NCBI GenBank assembly: GCA_021775475.1
Contig: JAJFHS010000030.1
Location: 1-64,000, forward strand
Direction: 5' to 3'
DNA length: 64,000 nucleotides
Source of the DNA: Hyphomicrobiales bacterium
GTDB lineage: Bacteria; Pseudomonadota; Alphaproteobacteria; Rhizobiales; JAJFHR01
This document shows, piece after piece, positions 33,737 to 43,692 of the stretch. The notes beneath the pieces were generated by a model. It did not search any database and had not been told where the DNA came from. It saw only the letters and a list, made by a program, of their open reading frames with translations. Positions within the stretch are counted from its first letter, which is position 1. Every line of letters begins with the position of its first letter. The translations under genes were made by a program, and so were the position numbers.

Positions 33737-35061
33737 TGGTCCTGATTCCCGCACATATTGATAATTACAGTGCAAGACCCGTGGCCTATGTCAATGCACG
33801 CCTGTTTGATCCATCTTCCAGTCTTGATGAAACTGGAGGATTGTTAATTGATCGCGGAGTCATATCGGATGTTGGTGCGGGCGTCACGGCAGCTCGCTCG
33901 CCGGATACGGAAATTGTCGATTGCCATGGCCACCTTCTTATTCCCGGCCTGATTGATATGCAGGTGTTTTCCGGTGAACCTGGTTTTGAACATCTGGAAA
34001 CACTTGGGTCAGCCAGTGCGGCAGCAGCCAGCGGTGGTGTCAGCACGATTGTTTGCAAACCCAATACCCAGCCCGTGGTTGATGATGTCGCCATTGTCGA
34101 TTTTCTTGAACGCCGCGCCCGCGATACCGCTTTGGTAAATGTCCACACCATGGCAGCCCTGACCAAAGGTCTCAAAGGCCACGAGATGACAGAAATAGGA
34201 CTGTTGAAAGCGGCCGGAGCCGTAGCTTTTTCAGACGGTCCCTTCAGCATTAAAAGCGCTGCAGTATTCCGTCGGCTGTTATCCTATGCCAATGATTTTA
34301 ATGCTCTTGTCATTCACCATGTGGAAGACGAGGATCTCGCCGCCAATGGCGTTATGCACGACAGCGAAGCCGCCATGCGCCTGGGACTACCTGGAATTTG
34401 TGATGCCGCCGAAGTGATTGTGCTGGAGCGCGACATCCGTCTGGTTGAGCTTACCGGCGCAAAATATCATGCCGCACAAATTTCCTGTGCTAAATCGGTT
34501 GAGGTCATGCGCGCAGCCAAAGCGCGTGGCCTGCCGGTAACCTGCGGCGTCAGTGCCAACCACCTCGTTCTCAACGAGCACGATGTTGGCACCTATCGAA
34601 CCTTTTTCAAGCTCTCGCCACCGCTGCGCTCTGAAGATGACCGCCAGGCACTGGTGGCAGGTCTTGATGATGGTACCATAGATGTCATCGTCTCCAATCA
34701 TGAGCCCCAGGACATTGATGGCAAGCGCCGCCCGTTTGCAGAAGCCGCATTTGGTGCTGTCGGTCTCGAAACCCTGCTCCCCGCCAGCCTGATGCTCTAT
34801 CACGAAGGTGACGTCAAACTGGACCGTATCATTTCAGCACTAAGCTGCACCCCGGCGCGCCTGCTCGGTCTCGATAGCGGCAGACTTGAAATTGGTGCCC
34901 CGGCTGATTTCGTAACCGTTGATCTGGGCATGCCGTGGGTTTTAGAAGTGGAAAAACTAAAATCAAAATGCCAGAATACAGCCTTTGAAGACAGAAAACT
35001 GCAAGGCCATGTTATGAAAACCATAGTTGCCGGGCGATGTATCCACCACTTTGAGCCGTAA
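33736..35061 (+). CDS. Dihydroorotase homologue, probably non-catalytic (PyrC')
   Basis: 441 residues, the amidohydrolase fold of dihydroorotase. The active-site signature is lost: where dihydroorotases have DxHxH, this protein has D74-M-Q-V-F (LIDMQVFSGEPG). The usual HVS histidine is Gln (YHAAQISCA), and the late DHAPH motif reads SNHEPQD. IIHHVEDEDL keeps one His. Dihydroorotase homologues without metal ligands (PyrC' or PyrX) are known beside pyrB, where they hold the carbamoyltransferase in its active assembly. A catalytic dihydroorotase should be encoded elsewhere. The start overlaps the pyrB stop by one base. Confidence 0.88.
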   Translation: MVLIPAHIDNYSARPVAYVNARLFDPSSSLDETGGLLIDRGVISDVGAGVTAARSPDTEIVDCHGHLLIPGLIDMQVFSGEPGFEHLETLGSASAAAASGGVSTIVCKPNTQPVVDDVAIVDFLERRARDTALVNVHTMAALTKGLKGHEMTEIGLLKAAGAVAFSDGPFSIKSAAVFRRLLSYANDFNALVIHHVEDEDLAANGVMHDSEAAMRLGLPGICDAAEVIVLERDIRLVELTGAKYHAAQISCAKSVEVMRAAKARGLPVTCGVSANHLVLNEHDVGTYRTFFKLSPPLRSEDDRQALVAGLDDGTIDVIVSNHEPQDIDGKRRPFAEAAFGAVGLETLLPASLMLYHEGDVKLDRIISALSCTPARLLGLDSGRLEIGAPADFVTVDLGMPWVLEVEKLKSKCQNTAFEDRKLQGHVMKTIVAGRCIHHFEP

Positions 35062-35067
35062 ATTGTA

Positions 35068-35676
35068 ATGCCTGATCCAATTAGCTGGAGCCTGGCTCTG
35101 CCCTATTTTAGCCTCGCACTGGTATTGGGATATCTGTGCGGCTCCATTCCCTTTGGGCTTTTGTTCACAAGATTTGCCGGCCTGGGAGATATACGCTTAA
35201 TCGGGTCCGGCAACATCGGTGCCACCAATGTTTTACGTACCGGCAACAAAAAGCTCGCCGCCGCAACCGTGCTTGCAGATTTCGCCAAAGGTCTGATACC
35301 CGCACTCATTGGCCAGCAATGGGGCCCGGACATCGCCGTTCTGGCCGCATTGGGAACGGTATTGGGCCACATTTTTCCTGCATGGCTCAAATTCAAGGGC
35401 GGCAAAGCCGTCGCTACTTATATCGGTGTCCTGACCGGATTGTTCTGGCCGGTGGCCGTCATATTCTGTGCAACCTGGCTAGCAGTGGCCGCACTTTCAA
35501 GAATATCTTCGCTTGCCGCCCTTATTGCCATAGCGGCAACGCCCGCCTGGTTGTTTTACTTTGAGGAACGACAGCTGGTGGAATTATTTATCCTTTTGGG
35601 TGTCATCATATATGTGGCACACTATCAAAACATTACCCGCATAATAACCGGCAAAGAAACGAAGATAGGACAATAA
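35068..35676 (+). CDS. plsY: Glycerol-3-phosphate acyltransferase PlsY
   Basis: PlsY is an inner-membrane enzyme that moves an acyl chain from acyl-phosphate to glycerol-3-phosphate, starting phospholipid synthesis. 202 residues with about five to six membrane segments. Its motifs are present: GSIPFGLL, GSGNIGATNVLRT (about 47-59), and the phosphate-binding FKGGKAVATYIGVL (about 110). It follows pyrC' by six bases. Confidence 0.94.
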   Translation: MPDPISWSLALPYFSLALVLGYLCGSIPFGLLFTRFAGLGDIRLIGSGNIGATNVLRTGNKKLAAATVLADFAKGLIPALIGQQWGPDIAVLAALGTVLGHIFPAWLKFKGGKAVATYIGVLTGLFWPVAVIFCATWLAVAALSRISSLAALIAIAATPAWLFYFEERQLVELFILLGVIIYVAHYQNITRIITGKETKIGQ

Positions 35677-35679
35677 CCG

Positions 35680-35702
35680 GCACGCACCAAAGCGTGCGTT
35701 TT
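35680..35702 (+). terminator. Terminator-like hairpin between plsY and dprA
   Basis: Arms GCACGC (35680-35685) and GCGTGC (35692-35697) around ACCAAA, followed by GTTTTGGGG. The short T run makes it a weak intrinsic terminator, about 10 bases before the dprA start. Confidence 0.5.
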
Positions 35703-35713
35703 GGGGCGGCCTC

Positions 35714-36841
35714 GTGAACAGACAGAAGCTAACGGACGCACAACTTCTTGATTGGCTCAGACTTATTCGCAGTGAAAATGTCGGCCCTATCACTTTTCGC
35801 AATCTGATAAACAATTATGGCGGTGCTGGAGCTGCTCTCGAAGCCCTGCCGGAATTGTCCCGGCGCGGCGGCTTAAAGCGACGTATAAAAATCTGCACAA
35901 TTGAAAGAGCTGAAGCTGAAATTGAAACCGTGCACGCACTCGGTGCCCGCCATGTGGCATTAAACCAAAAAGGTTATCCTGATTTACTCCAGCATATTGA
36001 CAGCCCCCCGCCAATCCTGACGATCAAGGGTCGCGAAGAATTGGCCCACAAGTCTATTTTCGCCGTCGTCGGTGCTCGCAATGCCTCGGCAGTTGGTGTG
36101 AAGCTAACCTCGGTTTTTGTCAAAAAACTCTGCGCCAGCGGCCTGGTCATAGCCTCCGGTTTGGCCAGTGGCATTGATACAGCCGCCCACAAAGCTGCCC
36201 TTGGCACCGGCACCATAGCAGTGGTGGCCGGTGGTATTGATCGTATTTACCCCAAAGAAAATGCGTTCCTGCAACAACAGATTTCCGAACAAGGCTTGTT
36301 GATCGCCGAATTTCCACCTGGCGTCAGCCCCAAATCGCAACATTTCCCCCGCCGCAACCGACTAGTTTCCGGCATCAGTCTGGGCGTTCTGGTCGTGGAA
36401 GCAGCTTTACGTTCAGGCTCGTTGATCACCGCCAGGCTCGCCGGCGAGCAAGGCCGCGAAGTTTTTGCGGTGCCCGGCTCACCGCTCGACCCACGCGCCG
36501 GTGGCACCAACAAGTTGCTTCAGGATGGCGCCCAAATGGTACTTCGCGGTGCTGATATACTCAATGTGCTGGACACTTTTTCAAATCCCGATTTCAGTCA
36601 CCCGCAAAATGACTTCATTGAAAGTGGCGATCAAGATCTGAGCGCCTCTCAACCGACAGGTTTCAACGCAGATTTGCGCGGCCGGATCGTCGATTTACTC
36701 TCCATCGTACCGATTGAAGTTGATGAACTGATCCGCCAGAGCGATCAACCCACCGCCAACGTGCAGACGGTCTTAATCGAACTCGAACTTGCCGGCCGCC
36801 TCATTCGCCATGGCCGACAATTGGTTTCGCTGACTTCTTGA
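35714..36841 (+). CDS. dprA: DNA-processing protein DprA
   Basis: DprA loads RecA on incoming single-stranded DNA during transformation. 375 residues, GTG start. An N-terminal helical SAM-like domain (about 1-80) is followed by the Rossmann-like DprA domain with VVGARNASAVG, IASGLASGIDTAAH, GGIDRIYPKEN, EFPPGVSPKSQHFPRRNR and LEAALRSGSLITAR-type wording. A C-terminal winged helix (about 315-370) is present, as in other Rhizobiales. It ends convergently with a short unknown gene. Confidence 0.94.
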   Translation: MNRQKLTDAQLLDWLRLIRSENVGPITFRNLINNYGGAGAALEALPELSRRGGLKRRIKICTIERAEAEIETVHALGARHVALNQKGYPDLLQHIDSPPPILTIKGREELAHKSIFAVVGARNASAVGVKLTSVFVKKLCASGLVIASGLASGIDTAAHKAALGTGTIAVVAGGIDRIYPKENAFLQQQISEQGLLIAEFPPGVSPKSQHFPRRNRLVSGISLGVLVVEAALRSGSLITARLAGEQGREVFAVPGSPLDPRAGGTNKLLQDGAQMVLRGADILNVLDTFSNPDFSHPQNDFIESGDQDLSASQPTGFNADLRGRIVDLLSIVPIEVDELIRQSDQPTANVQTVLIELELAGRLIRHGRQLVSLTS

Positions 36842-36848
36842 GTAATAT

Positions 36849-37064
36849 CTACGAGTGATCCGGCTCCGGTCCTTCATTGCATTGATAGGTTGATTCTTCA
36901 TAGGCCATTTCCAAAAGGTAATTGAGGAATTTAAGATCCACATCCTTCGCCATGTTGCACAGAACCGGCAGCATCTCGGCAATATACTTTGCCGCTTCGG
37001 TCTTATTCTGGGCTAAACCTTTCCCCGGGGGTAGATGAGTTGAGATATCAGTTTCATCCTGCAT
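36849..37064 (-). CDS. Small hypothetical protein
   Basis: 71 residues from the ATG at 37064, preceded by AGGTGGAAAG; an in-frame ATG at 37145 would add 27 polar residues. It is soluble and acidic, with one amphipathic helical stretch (TEAAKYIAEMLPVLCNMAKD) and a second (FLNYLLEMAYEEST). Unrecognised. The region 37065-37483, between it and topA, is AT-rich around 37150-37320 and shows no gene; it should contain the topA promoter. Confidence 0.5.
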   Translation of the reverse strand: MQDETDISTHLPPGKGLAQNKTEAAKYIAEMLPVLCNMAKDVDLKFLNYLLEMAYEESTYQCNEGPEPDHS

Positions 37065-37483
37065 CTTTCCACCTGTTGGGATTTTGTTTTGAGATACTTC
37101 TTCGTGCCTGTATGAAGATTCATGCCTTGCTAAAGTCTTTGCCACAATTTTTTAGCCTCGTTAAATGCAGCGAAAAGGCTGCCAACCTATATTCGCTCCA
37201 GTATTTGCCACATTTACACAAATATTAAAAAGTGTATTAATTTTATATACACTTTTATAGGGATATTTACAATATACCAATAAGGGTTTTTCCACGATTT
37301 TACCTTAAATTACTATTTTCTGGGCCGAATGCACCGGAGTGAATTGACATCACCGGCAGTTTTCACCATGGTCTGGCGCCATCTGTCCGGTGCCGTCTAA
37401 AGGCAAGGCGATTGACAAATCGGCCAGACACCCCAATTTGAGCCCGACACGGTTTTAACCTTTAACGAATTGCTTTTGATCTT

Positions 37484-40117
37484 ATGAATGTAGTCATTGT
37501 CGAATCGCCTGCCAAAGCGAAAACGATAAACAAGTACCTTGGATCTGATTATACGGTTCTGGCTTCCTACGGGCATGTTCGCGACCTCCCCTCCAAAAAC
37601 GGCTCAGTTGATCCCGATCAGGATTTTTCAATGAATTGGGAAGTCGACTCCAAATCAAACAAGCGCCTGAATGAAATAGCCACTGCTCTCAAAGGCGCCG
37701 ACAGACTTATCCTCGCCACTGACCCGGATCGCGAAGGTGAGGCGATTTCATGGCATGTGCTCGAAGTGCTGGAAAAGAAAAAAGCTCTTAAAGGTGTAGC
37801 CGTCGAACGCGTGGTGTTTAACGCCATTACCAAATCATCTGTGCTCGAGGCGATGAAAAACCCGCGCGAACTTGATGTGCCACTGGTTGACGCCTATCTC
37901 GCCCGCCGCGCCCTGGATTATCTCGTCGGCTTCACCCTGTCGCCGGTATTGTGGCGCAAGCTGCCAAGTGCCCGTTCTGCTGGCCGTGTGCAATCGGTGT
38001 CCTTGCGCCTGGTGTGTGAGCGTGAAAAAGAGATTGAAGCGTTCAAATCTGAGGAATTCTGGACCATAGAAGCGGATATGGAAACCGCTGAAGGCAAGAA
38101 GTTTTCAGCCCGTGTTCATTCTGCTGACGGCAAGCGTCTGGAAAAATTCTCCCTGCCCAATGAAGCCACCACGACTACAATCGTCAAGGCGCTGAAAACC
38201 GGCAATTATTCAGTCAACAAAGTCGTCTCCAAACCGGCAAAGCGCAACCCTTACGCCCCCTTCACCACCTCAACCCTGCAACAGGAAGCCTCGCGCAAGC
38301 TGGGCTTTTCTTCTTCGCGCACCATGCAGGTGGCGCAAAGGCTCTATGAAGGCATCCCGATCAACGGCGAAACTCAAGGTCTCATCACATACATGAGAAC
38401 TGACGGCGTACAGATTGCCGGTGAGGCCATTTCTGCCTGCCGCAGCGTTATCGGCAAGGAATTCGGTGACACTTACGTACCCGACGCCCCGCGCATGTAC
38501 AAAACCAAGGCCAAAAACGCGCAGGAAGCACATGAGGCCATTCGCCCGACGGAACTGTCACGTCTGCCAAAACATGTCGCATCCTCGCTCGATGCCGACC
38601 AGCGCGGGCTTTATGACCTCATCTGGAAACGCACCATTGCCAGCCAGATGGAAAGTGCGCGCTTTGAAAGGACATCTGTTGACATTGCCGCTACTACCAG
38701 CGACGGCGCAAACTACGGCCTGCGCGCTTCAGGCTCGGTAGTATTGTTCGATGGCTTCTTGACGCTCTATCAGGAAGGCCAGGATGACAATAGCGATGAT
38801 GAGGATGGCAAACGCCTGCCGCGCATGGCGGAAGGCGAAAAATCAAACCTGCTTAAACTCCTGCCCAACCAGCATTTCACTGAACCACCACCGCGTTATA
38901 CCGAAGCCACTTTAATCAAGGCGATGGAAGAACTCGGCATCGGTCGACCGTCAACTTACACGTCGACGCTGACAGTTTTGCGTGACCGCGAATATGTACG
39001 GCTGGAGAAAAAACGCCTTATTCCTGAAGATAAAGGACGGCTGGTAACAGCCTTTCTCGAAAGCTTTTTCACCCGCTACGTCGAATATGATTTCACCGCC
39101 TCGCTGGAAGAAAAACTTGACCGTATTTCCAACGGCGAGATTGCCTGGAAGCAGGTGTTGACCGAATTCTGGACCAAATTCAACAAAACCGTCGGTGATA
39201 TTGCTGATTTGCGTGTCACCCACGTGCTCGACGCACTCAATGAGGTCCTGGGGCCGCATATTTTCCCGACCAAAGAAGATGGCTCTGATCCGCGCAAATG
39301 TACATCGTGTGAAGATGGCCAACTAAGTCTCAAAGTCGGCCGCTTCGGCGCCTTTATCGGCTGTTCAAATTATCCCGACTGCCGCTTCACCCGCCAGTTT
39401 TCCGAAACCGGAGAGAATGGCGGCAATGGCGCTGGCGAGGATCGCATCCTTGGCACCGATCCCGAAACAGAACTCGACATTGTGCTTAAATCCGGCCGCT
39501 TCGGCCCCTATCTGCAATTGGGCGAAGGCGGCAAAGGCGAAAAACCAAAACGCGCGGGCCTGCCCAAAGGCTCAGACACGGCAACGTTTTCTTACGAAGA
39601 AGCCTTGAAATTACTGTCGTTACCGCGTGAAGTAGGTGCCCACCCCGAAACCGGCAAAATGATTACCGCCGGGCTTGGTCGCTATGGTCCGTTTGTGCTG
39701 CACGCCGGAACTTACGCCAATCTCGAATCATACGATGAGGTTTTCACCGTCGGCCTCAACCGTGCCGTCACCGTGATTGCCGAAAAGGCCGCCAAGGGAC
39801 GCAAAGCTGCTACTGCCCTCAAAGAACTGGGCGAACACCCCGATGGCGGACCGCTCAATGTGATGGATGGTCGCTATGGCCCTTATGTCAAGCACGGCAA
39901 GATAAACGCAACGTTGCCCAAGGACATGACACCGGAAACCATCACCTTCGAACAAGCCCTGGAACTGGTCGCAGCGAAAGCGGCAAAGGGCGGTGGAAAA
40001 AAGAAAAAAGCAGCACCTAAGAAGAAAAAGGCAGCTCCGAAGAAAAAGACTGTGGCAAAAAAGAAGGCAGCGCCGAAGAAAAAGACTGCGGCAAAAAACA
40101 AAGCAACCACCGAGTAA
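37484..40117 (+). CDS. topA: DNA topoisomerase I
   Basis: Type IA topoisomerase that relaxes negative supercoils. 877 residues. The TOPRIM domain opens the protein (VVIVESPAKAKTI with the catalytic Glu, and ATDPDREGEAI with the acidic pair). The active-site tyrosine is in ITYMRTDGVQI (about residue 307). A Cys4 zinc finger (CTSCEDGQL ... CSNYPDC) lies near residues 606-632, then more C-terminal repeats (GRFGPYLQLG, GRYGPFV, GRYGPYVKHG). The last 40 residues are a Lys/Ala tail built from AAPKKKK-type repeats, probably binding DNA. Confidence 0.97.
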   Translation: MNVVIVESPAKAKTINKYLGSDYTVLASYGHVRDLPSKNGSVDPDQDFSMNWEVDSKSNKRLNEIATALKGADRLILATDPDREGEAISWHVLEVLEKKKALKGVAVERVVFNAITKSSVLEAMKNPRELDVPLVDAYLARRALDYLVGFTLSPVLWRKLPSARSAGRVQSVSLRLVCEREKEIEAFKSEEFWTIEADMETAEGKKFSARVHSADGKRLEKFSLPNEATTTTIVKALKTGNYSVNKVVSKPAKRNPYAPFTTSTLQQEASRKLGFSSSRTMQVAQRLYEGIPINGETQGLITYMRTDGVQIAGEAISACRSVIGKEFGDTYVPDAPRMYKTKAKNAQEAHEAIRPTELSRLPKHVASSLDADQRGLYDLIWKRTIASQMESARFERTSVDIAATTSDGANYGLRASGSVVLFDGFLTLYQEGQDDNSDDEDGKRLPRMAEGEKSNLLKLLPNQHFTEPPPRYTEATLIKAMEELGIGRPSTYTSTLTVLRDREYVRLEKKRLIPEDKGRLVTAFLESFFTRYVEYDFTASLEEKLDRISNGEIAWKQVLTEFWTKFNKTVGDIADLRVTHVLDALNEVLGPHIFPTKEDGSDPRKCTSCEDGQLSLKVGRFGAFIGCSNYPDCRFTRQFSETGENGGNGAGEDRILGTDPETELDIVLKSGRFGPYLQLGEGGKGEKPKRAGLPKGSDTATFSYEEALKLLSLPREVGAHPETGKMITAGLGRYGPFVLHAGTYANLESYDEVFTVGLNRAVTVIAEKAAKGRKAATALKELGEHPDGGPLNVMDGRYGPYVKHGKINATLPKDMTPETITFEQALELVAAKAAKGGGKKKKAAPKKKKAAPKKKTVAKKKAAPKKKTAAKNKATTE

Positions 40118-40153
40118 CTTAACCAGCGCTTAATTGAGCGGAAGACATACCCA

Positions 40154-42388
40154 TTGGCCCCAAAACCCCGCCAGTCCCGCAGCGCCCTGCCCGGCAAGGA
40201 CGAGATACTCAAATTCATCAAATCCCAGCCCAAGCGCGTGGGCAAGCGCGATATTGCCCGCGCCTTCAAAATCAAGGGTAATTCAAAAATTGGTCTCAAG
40301 CGTCTGCTGCGTGAAATGGCGGATGAAGGTATGATTGCCAAAAACCGCAAGCGCCTGACTTCGGCCGCCCACCTTCCGCCGGTGGGCGTTCTTGTCATCA
40401 AGCGGCAAAATGATGATGGCGAACTGGTGGCTGAACCAGCCAACTGGGATTATGACAAAACCCCTTATCCTCCCCTGATAGTAATTGTCTCAGCGCGCTC
40501 CAAACACGGCTCTGACGTCGCCGGTGTGGGAGATCGCGTGCTGGCGCGCATCGAAAAGGTCGATGGTGACAATGATGCTACCTATGAGGCCAGCGTCATC
40601 AAGCGCTTAGGTCAGGATCTTTCCACAATGCTTGGGGTGTTTAAATCAGCACTCGATGGCAGAGGTATTATCGAACCGATTGATAAAAAACAGCGCAATG
40701 CTTTAATGGTGCCAGCAGCAGATGTCGGCACTGCCAAAACCGGCGATCTGGTAAAAGTTGAACTGGTGCAGAAAAAAGCCTATGGGCCCGCACAAGTGCG
40801 CATCAAATCAACGCTTGGAAAAATAGACAGCCACCGTGCTGCCAGCCGCATTGCCATTGAAGTCTACGACATTCCCAATGAGTTTCCTGAAGCTGTTTTG
40901 AAACAGGCCGAGGCCGAAAAAGCACCGGGCCTCAAAGGCCGCGAAGACCTGCGCAAGTTACCCTTGATCACCATTGACCCGTCTGATGCCCGCGATCATG
41001 ATGATGCAGTTCATGCGCAAACTGATACCAGTTCGGACAATCCCGGCGGCTTCATCGTGACTGTGGCCATTGCTGATGTCGCCGCGCACGTAACACCGGG
41101 CAGCGCCCTCGACATCGAAGCCATTAATCGCGGAAATTCGGTTTATTTCCCGGACTGTGTCGTGCCGATGCTGCCCGAACGCCTGTCCAATGACTTATGT
41201 TCCCTGCGTCCTGACGAAGACCGCCCTGCCCTTGTCTGCCGCATGATCTTTGATGCTCAGGGCAATAAAATCAGTCACAAGTTTATGCGTGCGATGATCC
41301 GGTCTCACGCCAAACTATCCTACCAGCAGGCCCAGGACGCTATTGACGGCAAAACCACCAGCGAATGGCTTGAACCCGTGCTTAAACCCCTGTGGCAGGC
41401 GTTTGAAGCCCTGCTCAAGGCGCAGAAGAAACGCGAACCCCTTGGGTTAGACTTGCCCGAGCGACGCATTGTTTTCACCAAAACCGGAGAAATTGAAGCC
41501 ATTGTGTTACGTGAGCGTTTTGATGCTCACAAGTTGATTGAGGAATTCATGATCCAGGCCAATGTCGCTGCCGCCCAGACATTAGCCGAAAACAAACAAC
41601 CCCTGATTTACCGCTGTCATGACAATCCCTCACAGGAAAAGACTCACGGATTAATTGATTTCCTCAAAACCCTGAACCTCAAACTGCCCGCTGGAGAAGT
41701 TCTGAGACCGATGCATTTCAACCGCATTCTTGAACAGGTCAAAGGTGGAGAGTTGGAAAGTCTGGTGCATCATTCGGTTTTAAGAGCCCAGGCTCAGGCC
41801 GAATATAGCGTCGAGAACTATGGCCATTTTGGCCTCAATCTCAAAACTTACGCTCATTTCACCTCACCCATCAGGCGCTATAGCGATCTTGTGGTTCATC
41901 GCGCCCTGATTGCCACCCTTGGTGGCGCTGATGCCCCGCAGCAGGACCTCGAAGAAATCGCCGAGCACTTATCGATGACCGAGCGCCGCGCTGCCAAAGC
42001 CGAGCGCGAAACCGTTGATCGCATCCTGTCATCGTTTCTTATGGACCGGATTGGCGCTGAATTTGCAGCCCGCATTTCCGGCATTACCCGCTCAGCCATG
42101 TTTGTTGAACTTAACGAAACCGGTGCGGACGGCATTATTCCCCTGTCATCCTTGCGCCGCGACCGCTATATTGCCAATGAGGGTCTTTATGCACTTTCCG
42201 GCATTTCCAGCGGGGAAACCTTCAAGCTTGGTGATCAGGTAACGGTGCGATTAATTGAAGCAGCCCCGGTGGCAGGCGCTTTACGCTTTGAACTTTTGTC
42301 GGAAGGGGTTTATGAAAAACCTGTCCGGGGTGGATTTAAAAAGCCGCGATCGGCAAAACGCACAAAACCTAAACGCAAGCGCAGATAG
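40154..42388 (+). CDS. rnr: Ribonuclease R
   Basis: A 3'-5' exoribonuclease that degrades structured RNA. 744 residues, TTG start with GGAAG about 10 bases upstream. Order: N-terminal helix-turn-helix (GKRDIARAFKIKGNSKIGLKRLL, about 30-52), cold-shock domains (GVLVIK... through about 220), the RNB catalytic domain with the acidic cluster TIDPSDARDHDDAVHA (about 275-290), an S1 domain (SAMFVELNETGADGIIPLSSL) and a basic tail (KKPRSAKRTKPKRKRR). It lies 36 bases after topA and is probably cotranscribed. Confidence 0.96.
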   Translation: MAPKPRQSRSALPGKDEILKFIKSQPKRVGKRDIARAFKIKGNSKIGLKRLLREMADEGMIAKNRKRLTSAAHLPPVGVLVIKRQNDDGELVAEPANWDYDKTPYPPLIVIVSARSKHGSDVAGVGDRVLARIEKVDGDNDATYEASVIKRLGQDLSTMLGVFKSALDGRGIIEPIDKKQRNALMVPAADVGTAKTGDLVKVELVQKKAYGPAQVRIKSTLGKIDSHRAASRIAIEVYDIPNEFPEAVLKQAEAEKAPGLKGREDLRKLPLITIDPSDARDHDDAVHAQTDTSSDNPGGFIVTVAIADVAAHVTPGSALDIEAINRGNSVYFPDCVVPMLPERLSNDLCSLRPDEDRPALVCRMIFDAQGNKISHKFMRAMIRSHAKLSYQQAQDAIDGKTTSEWLEPVLKPLWQAFEALLKAQKKREPLGLDLPERRIVFTKTGEIEAIVLRERFDAHKLIEEFMIQANVAAAQTLAENKQPLIYRCHDNPSQEKTHGLIDFLKTLNLKLPAGEVLRPMHFNRILEQVKGGELESLVHHSVLRAQAQAEYSVENYGHFGLNLKTYAHFTSPIRRYSDLVVHRALIATLGGADAPQQDLEEIAEHLSMTERRAAKAERETVDRILSSFLMDRIGAEFAARISGITRSAMFVELNETGADGIIPLSSLRRDRYIANEGLYALSGISSGETFKLGDQVTVRLIEAAPVAGALRFELLSEGVYEKPVRGGFKKPRSAKRTKPKRKRR

Positions 42389-42400
42389 AAACCGACGATT

Positions 42401-42826
42401 ATGAGCATTACATACCCAAAAGATAACCGACCCACCCGTATTGCCATGTTCAATGGGTTCAAGCATCGCTGTCCCAATTGCGGCAAAGGACCATTGTTCT
42501 GGAAATACCTCAAGGTCGTCGATACCTGTTCATCTTGTGGCGAAGACCTATCGCATCAACGAGCAGATGATGCGCCACCTTATTTCACGATATTTATCGT
42601 CGGTCATATCATTTTGCCCCTGGCGCTGATGTCGGAAAAATTGTGGCAACTCAGCACCACTACGCATCTTGTCTTGTGGTTGCCATCAATATTAATTCTG
42701 TCGCTGGTGCTGCTGCCGGGTGTCAAAGGTGCGGTTGTCGGTCTTCAGTGGTCCTTGCGCATGCATGGATTTGGGGATGATGTGGATGAGCCCCCTCTCC
42801 TCGACAATGAAGTTCGCGGCACCTGA
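42401..42826 (+). CDS. DUF983 family membrane protein
   Basis: 141 residues. The N-terminal part carries a zinc-ribbon-like pair, CPNCGKG (about 23) and CSSCGEDL (about 43), followed by two hydrophobic helices (YFTIFIVGHIILPLALM and LVLWLPSILILSLVLLPG). This is the standard DUF983 layout in alphaproteobacteria; its function is unknown. The stop codon shares a base with the NUDIX start. Confidence 0.9.
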   Translation: MSITYPKDNRPTRIAMFNGFKHRCPNCGKGPLFWKYLKVVDTCSSCGEDLSHQRADDAPPYFTIFIVGHIILPLALMSEKLWQLSTTTHLVLWLPSILILSLVLLPGVKGAVVGLQWSLRMHGFGDDVDEPPLLDNEVRGT

Positions 42827-43575
42827 TGGTAAATGAAATTGAACTGGTCGACTTGCTTAATGAAAGCAGGCCCACCATGAAATCCGCTTATTACCGTCCC
42901 AAAGATGCCGCAACCCTGATCCTTTTGCGCTTTGATAAAGACAGCCCCCGCATTCTCATGGGCAAGCGCCACGAAAATCATAAATTCATGCCGGGAAAAT
43001 TCGTCTTCCCCGGTGGCCGGGTTGATTTCGCTGACAGCCGGGTCGCACCAACCGGTGACTTTTCAGCTGCCACCATGGGTAAACTGCTTAAAAACATGAA
43101 GCGTGGGGTTAGTATCAATCGTGCCCGCGCCCTTGGCATGGCAGCTATTCGCGAAGCCTATGAAGAAGCCGGAATTCTTTATGGTACCCCGCAAACCCAA
43201 AAACAATCCAGCCGCTGCGCTGCCTGGCAGGATTTTCTCGATCACGGCGTTGCACCCTCTTTGTCCGGGTTGACCTATATTGCCCGCGCCATAACCCCTC
43301 CGGGCCGCCCACGGCGGTATGATACGCGCTTTTTTGCCGCCGACGCCAGCGGCATTTCGAGAACCTTGAACAATGAGGATGTCCCCACCAATGAATTGCT
43401 GGAGCGACGCTGGCTGACATTCGAAGAAGCACTCGAAGTCGACCTCCCCCTGATAACGCAAGTGGTTCTAAAGCACCTGCAAATCAGGCTGGAAAACGGC
43501 CACCTTAATGATCCAGACTATCCCACACCGTTTTATTTTCACGCCCAGGGCAAGTTTTTAAGAATTGAGCATTAG
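42826..43575 (+). CDS. NUDIX hydrolase
   Basis: 249 residues. The NUDIX box is recognisable but split: the glycine-rich part FVFPGGRVDFADS (about 64-76) is followed by an insertion before RALGMAAIREAYEEAGILYG (about 104-123), which holds the REAYEEAG metal ligands. Such an insertion is usual for this alphaproteobacterial group. It probably hydrolyses a nucleoside diphosphate derivative; the substrate is unknown. It is coupled to DUF983 by a one-base overlap. Confidence 0.88.
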   Translation: MVNEIELVDLLNESRPTMKSAYYRPKDAATLILLRFDKDSPRILMGKRHENHKFMPGKFVFPGGRVDFADSRVAPTGDFSAATMGKLLKNMKRGVSINRARALGMAAIREAYEEAGILYGTPQTQKQSSRCAAWQDFLDHGVAPSLSGLTYIARAITPPGRPRRYDTRFFAADASGISRTLNNEDVPTNELLERRWLTFEEALEVDLPLITQVVLKHLQIRLENGHLNDPDYPTPFYFHAQGKFLRIEH

Positions 43576-43593
43576 AAAAAATCGCGAGAATGC

Positions 43594-43621
43594 TTGACAC
43601 GACACGAAAGTTGAGTAGTTT
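43594..43621 (+). promoter_or_regulatory. Probable sigma-70-type promoter of rpmG
   Basis: TTGACA (43594-43599), a 16-base spacer and TAGTTT (43616-43621) lie about 70 bases upstream of the rpmG start and just past the NUDIX stop. The -35 box is consensus; the -10 box is weak. Confidence 0.45.
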
Positions 43622-43692
43622 CACGCTCAGGATTTCCGCATTCGCCATAAAGGCGCTGGATGCACAGAATTATACCACACAGGATTTGAAAA

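Noticed and set aside
40010-40105. AAG-rich repeats at the end of topA
   Set aside because: They encode the normal lysine/alanine tail of alphaproteobacterial topoisomerase I; the open frame on the opposite strand is a shadow.
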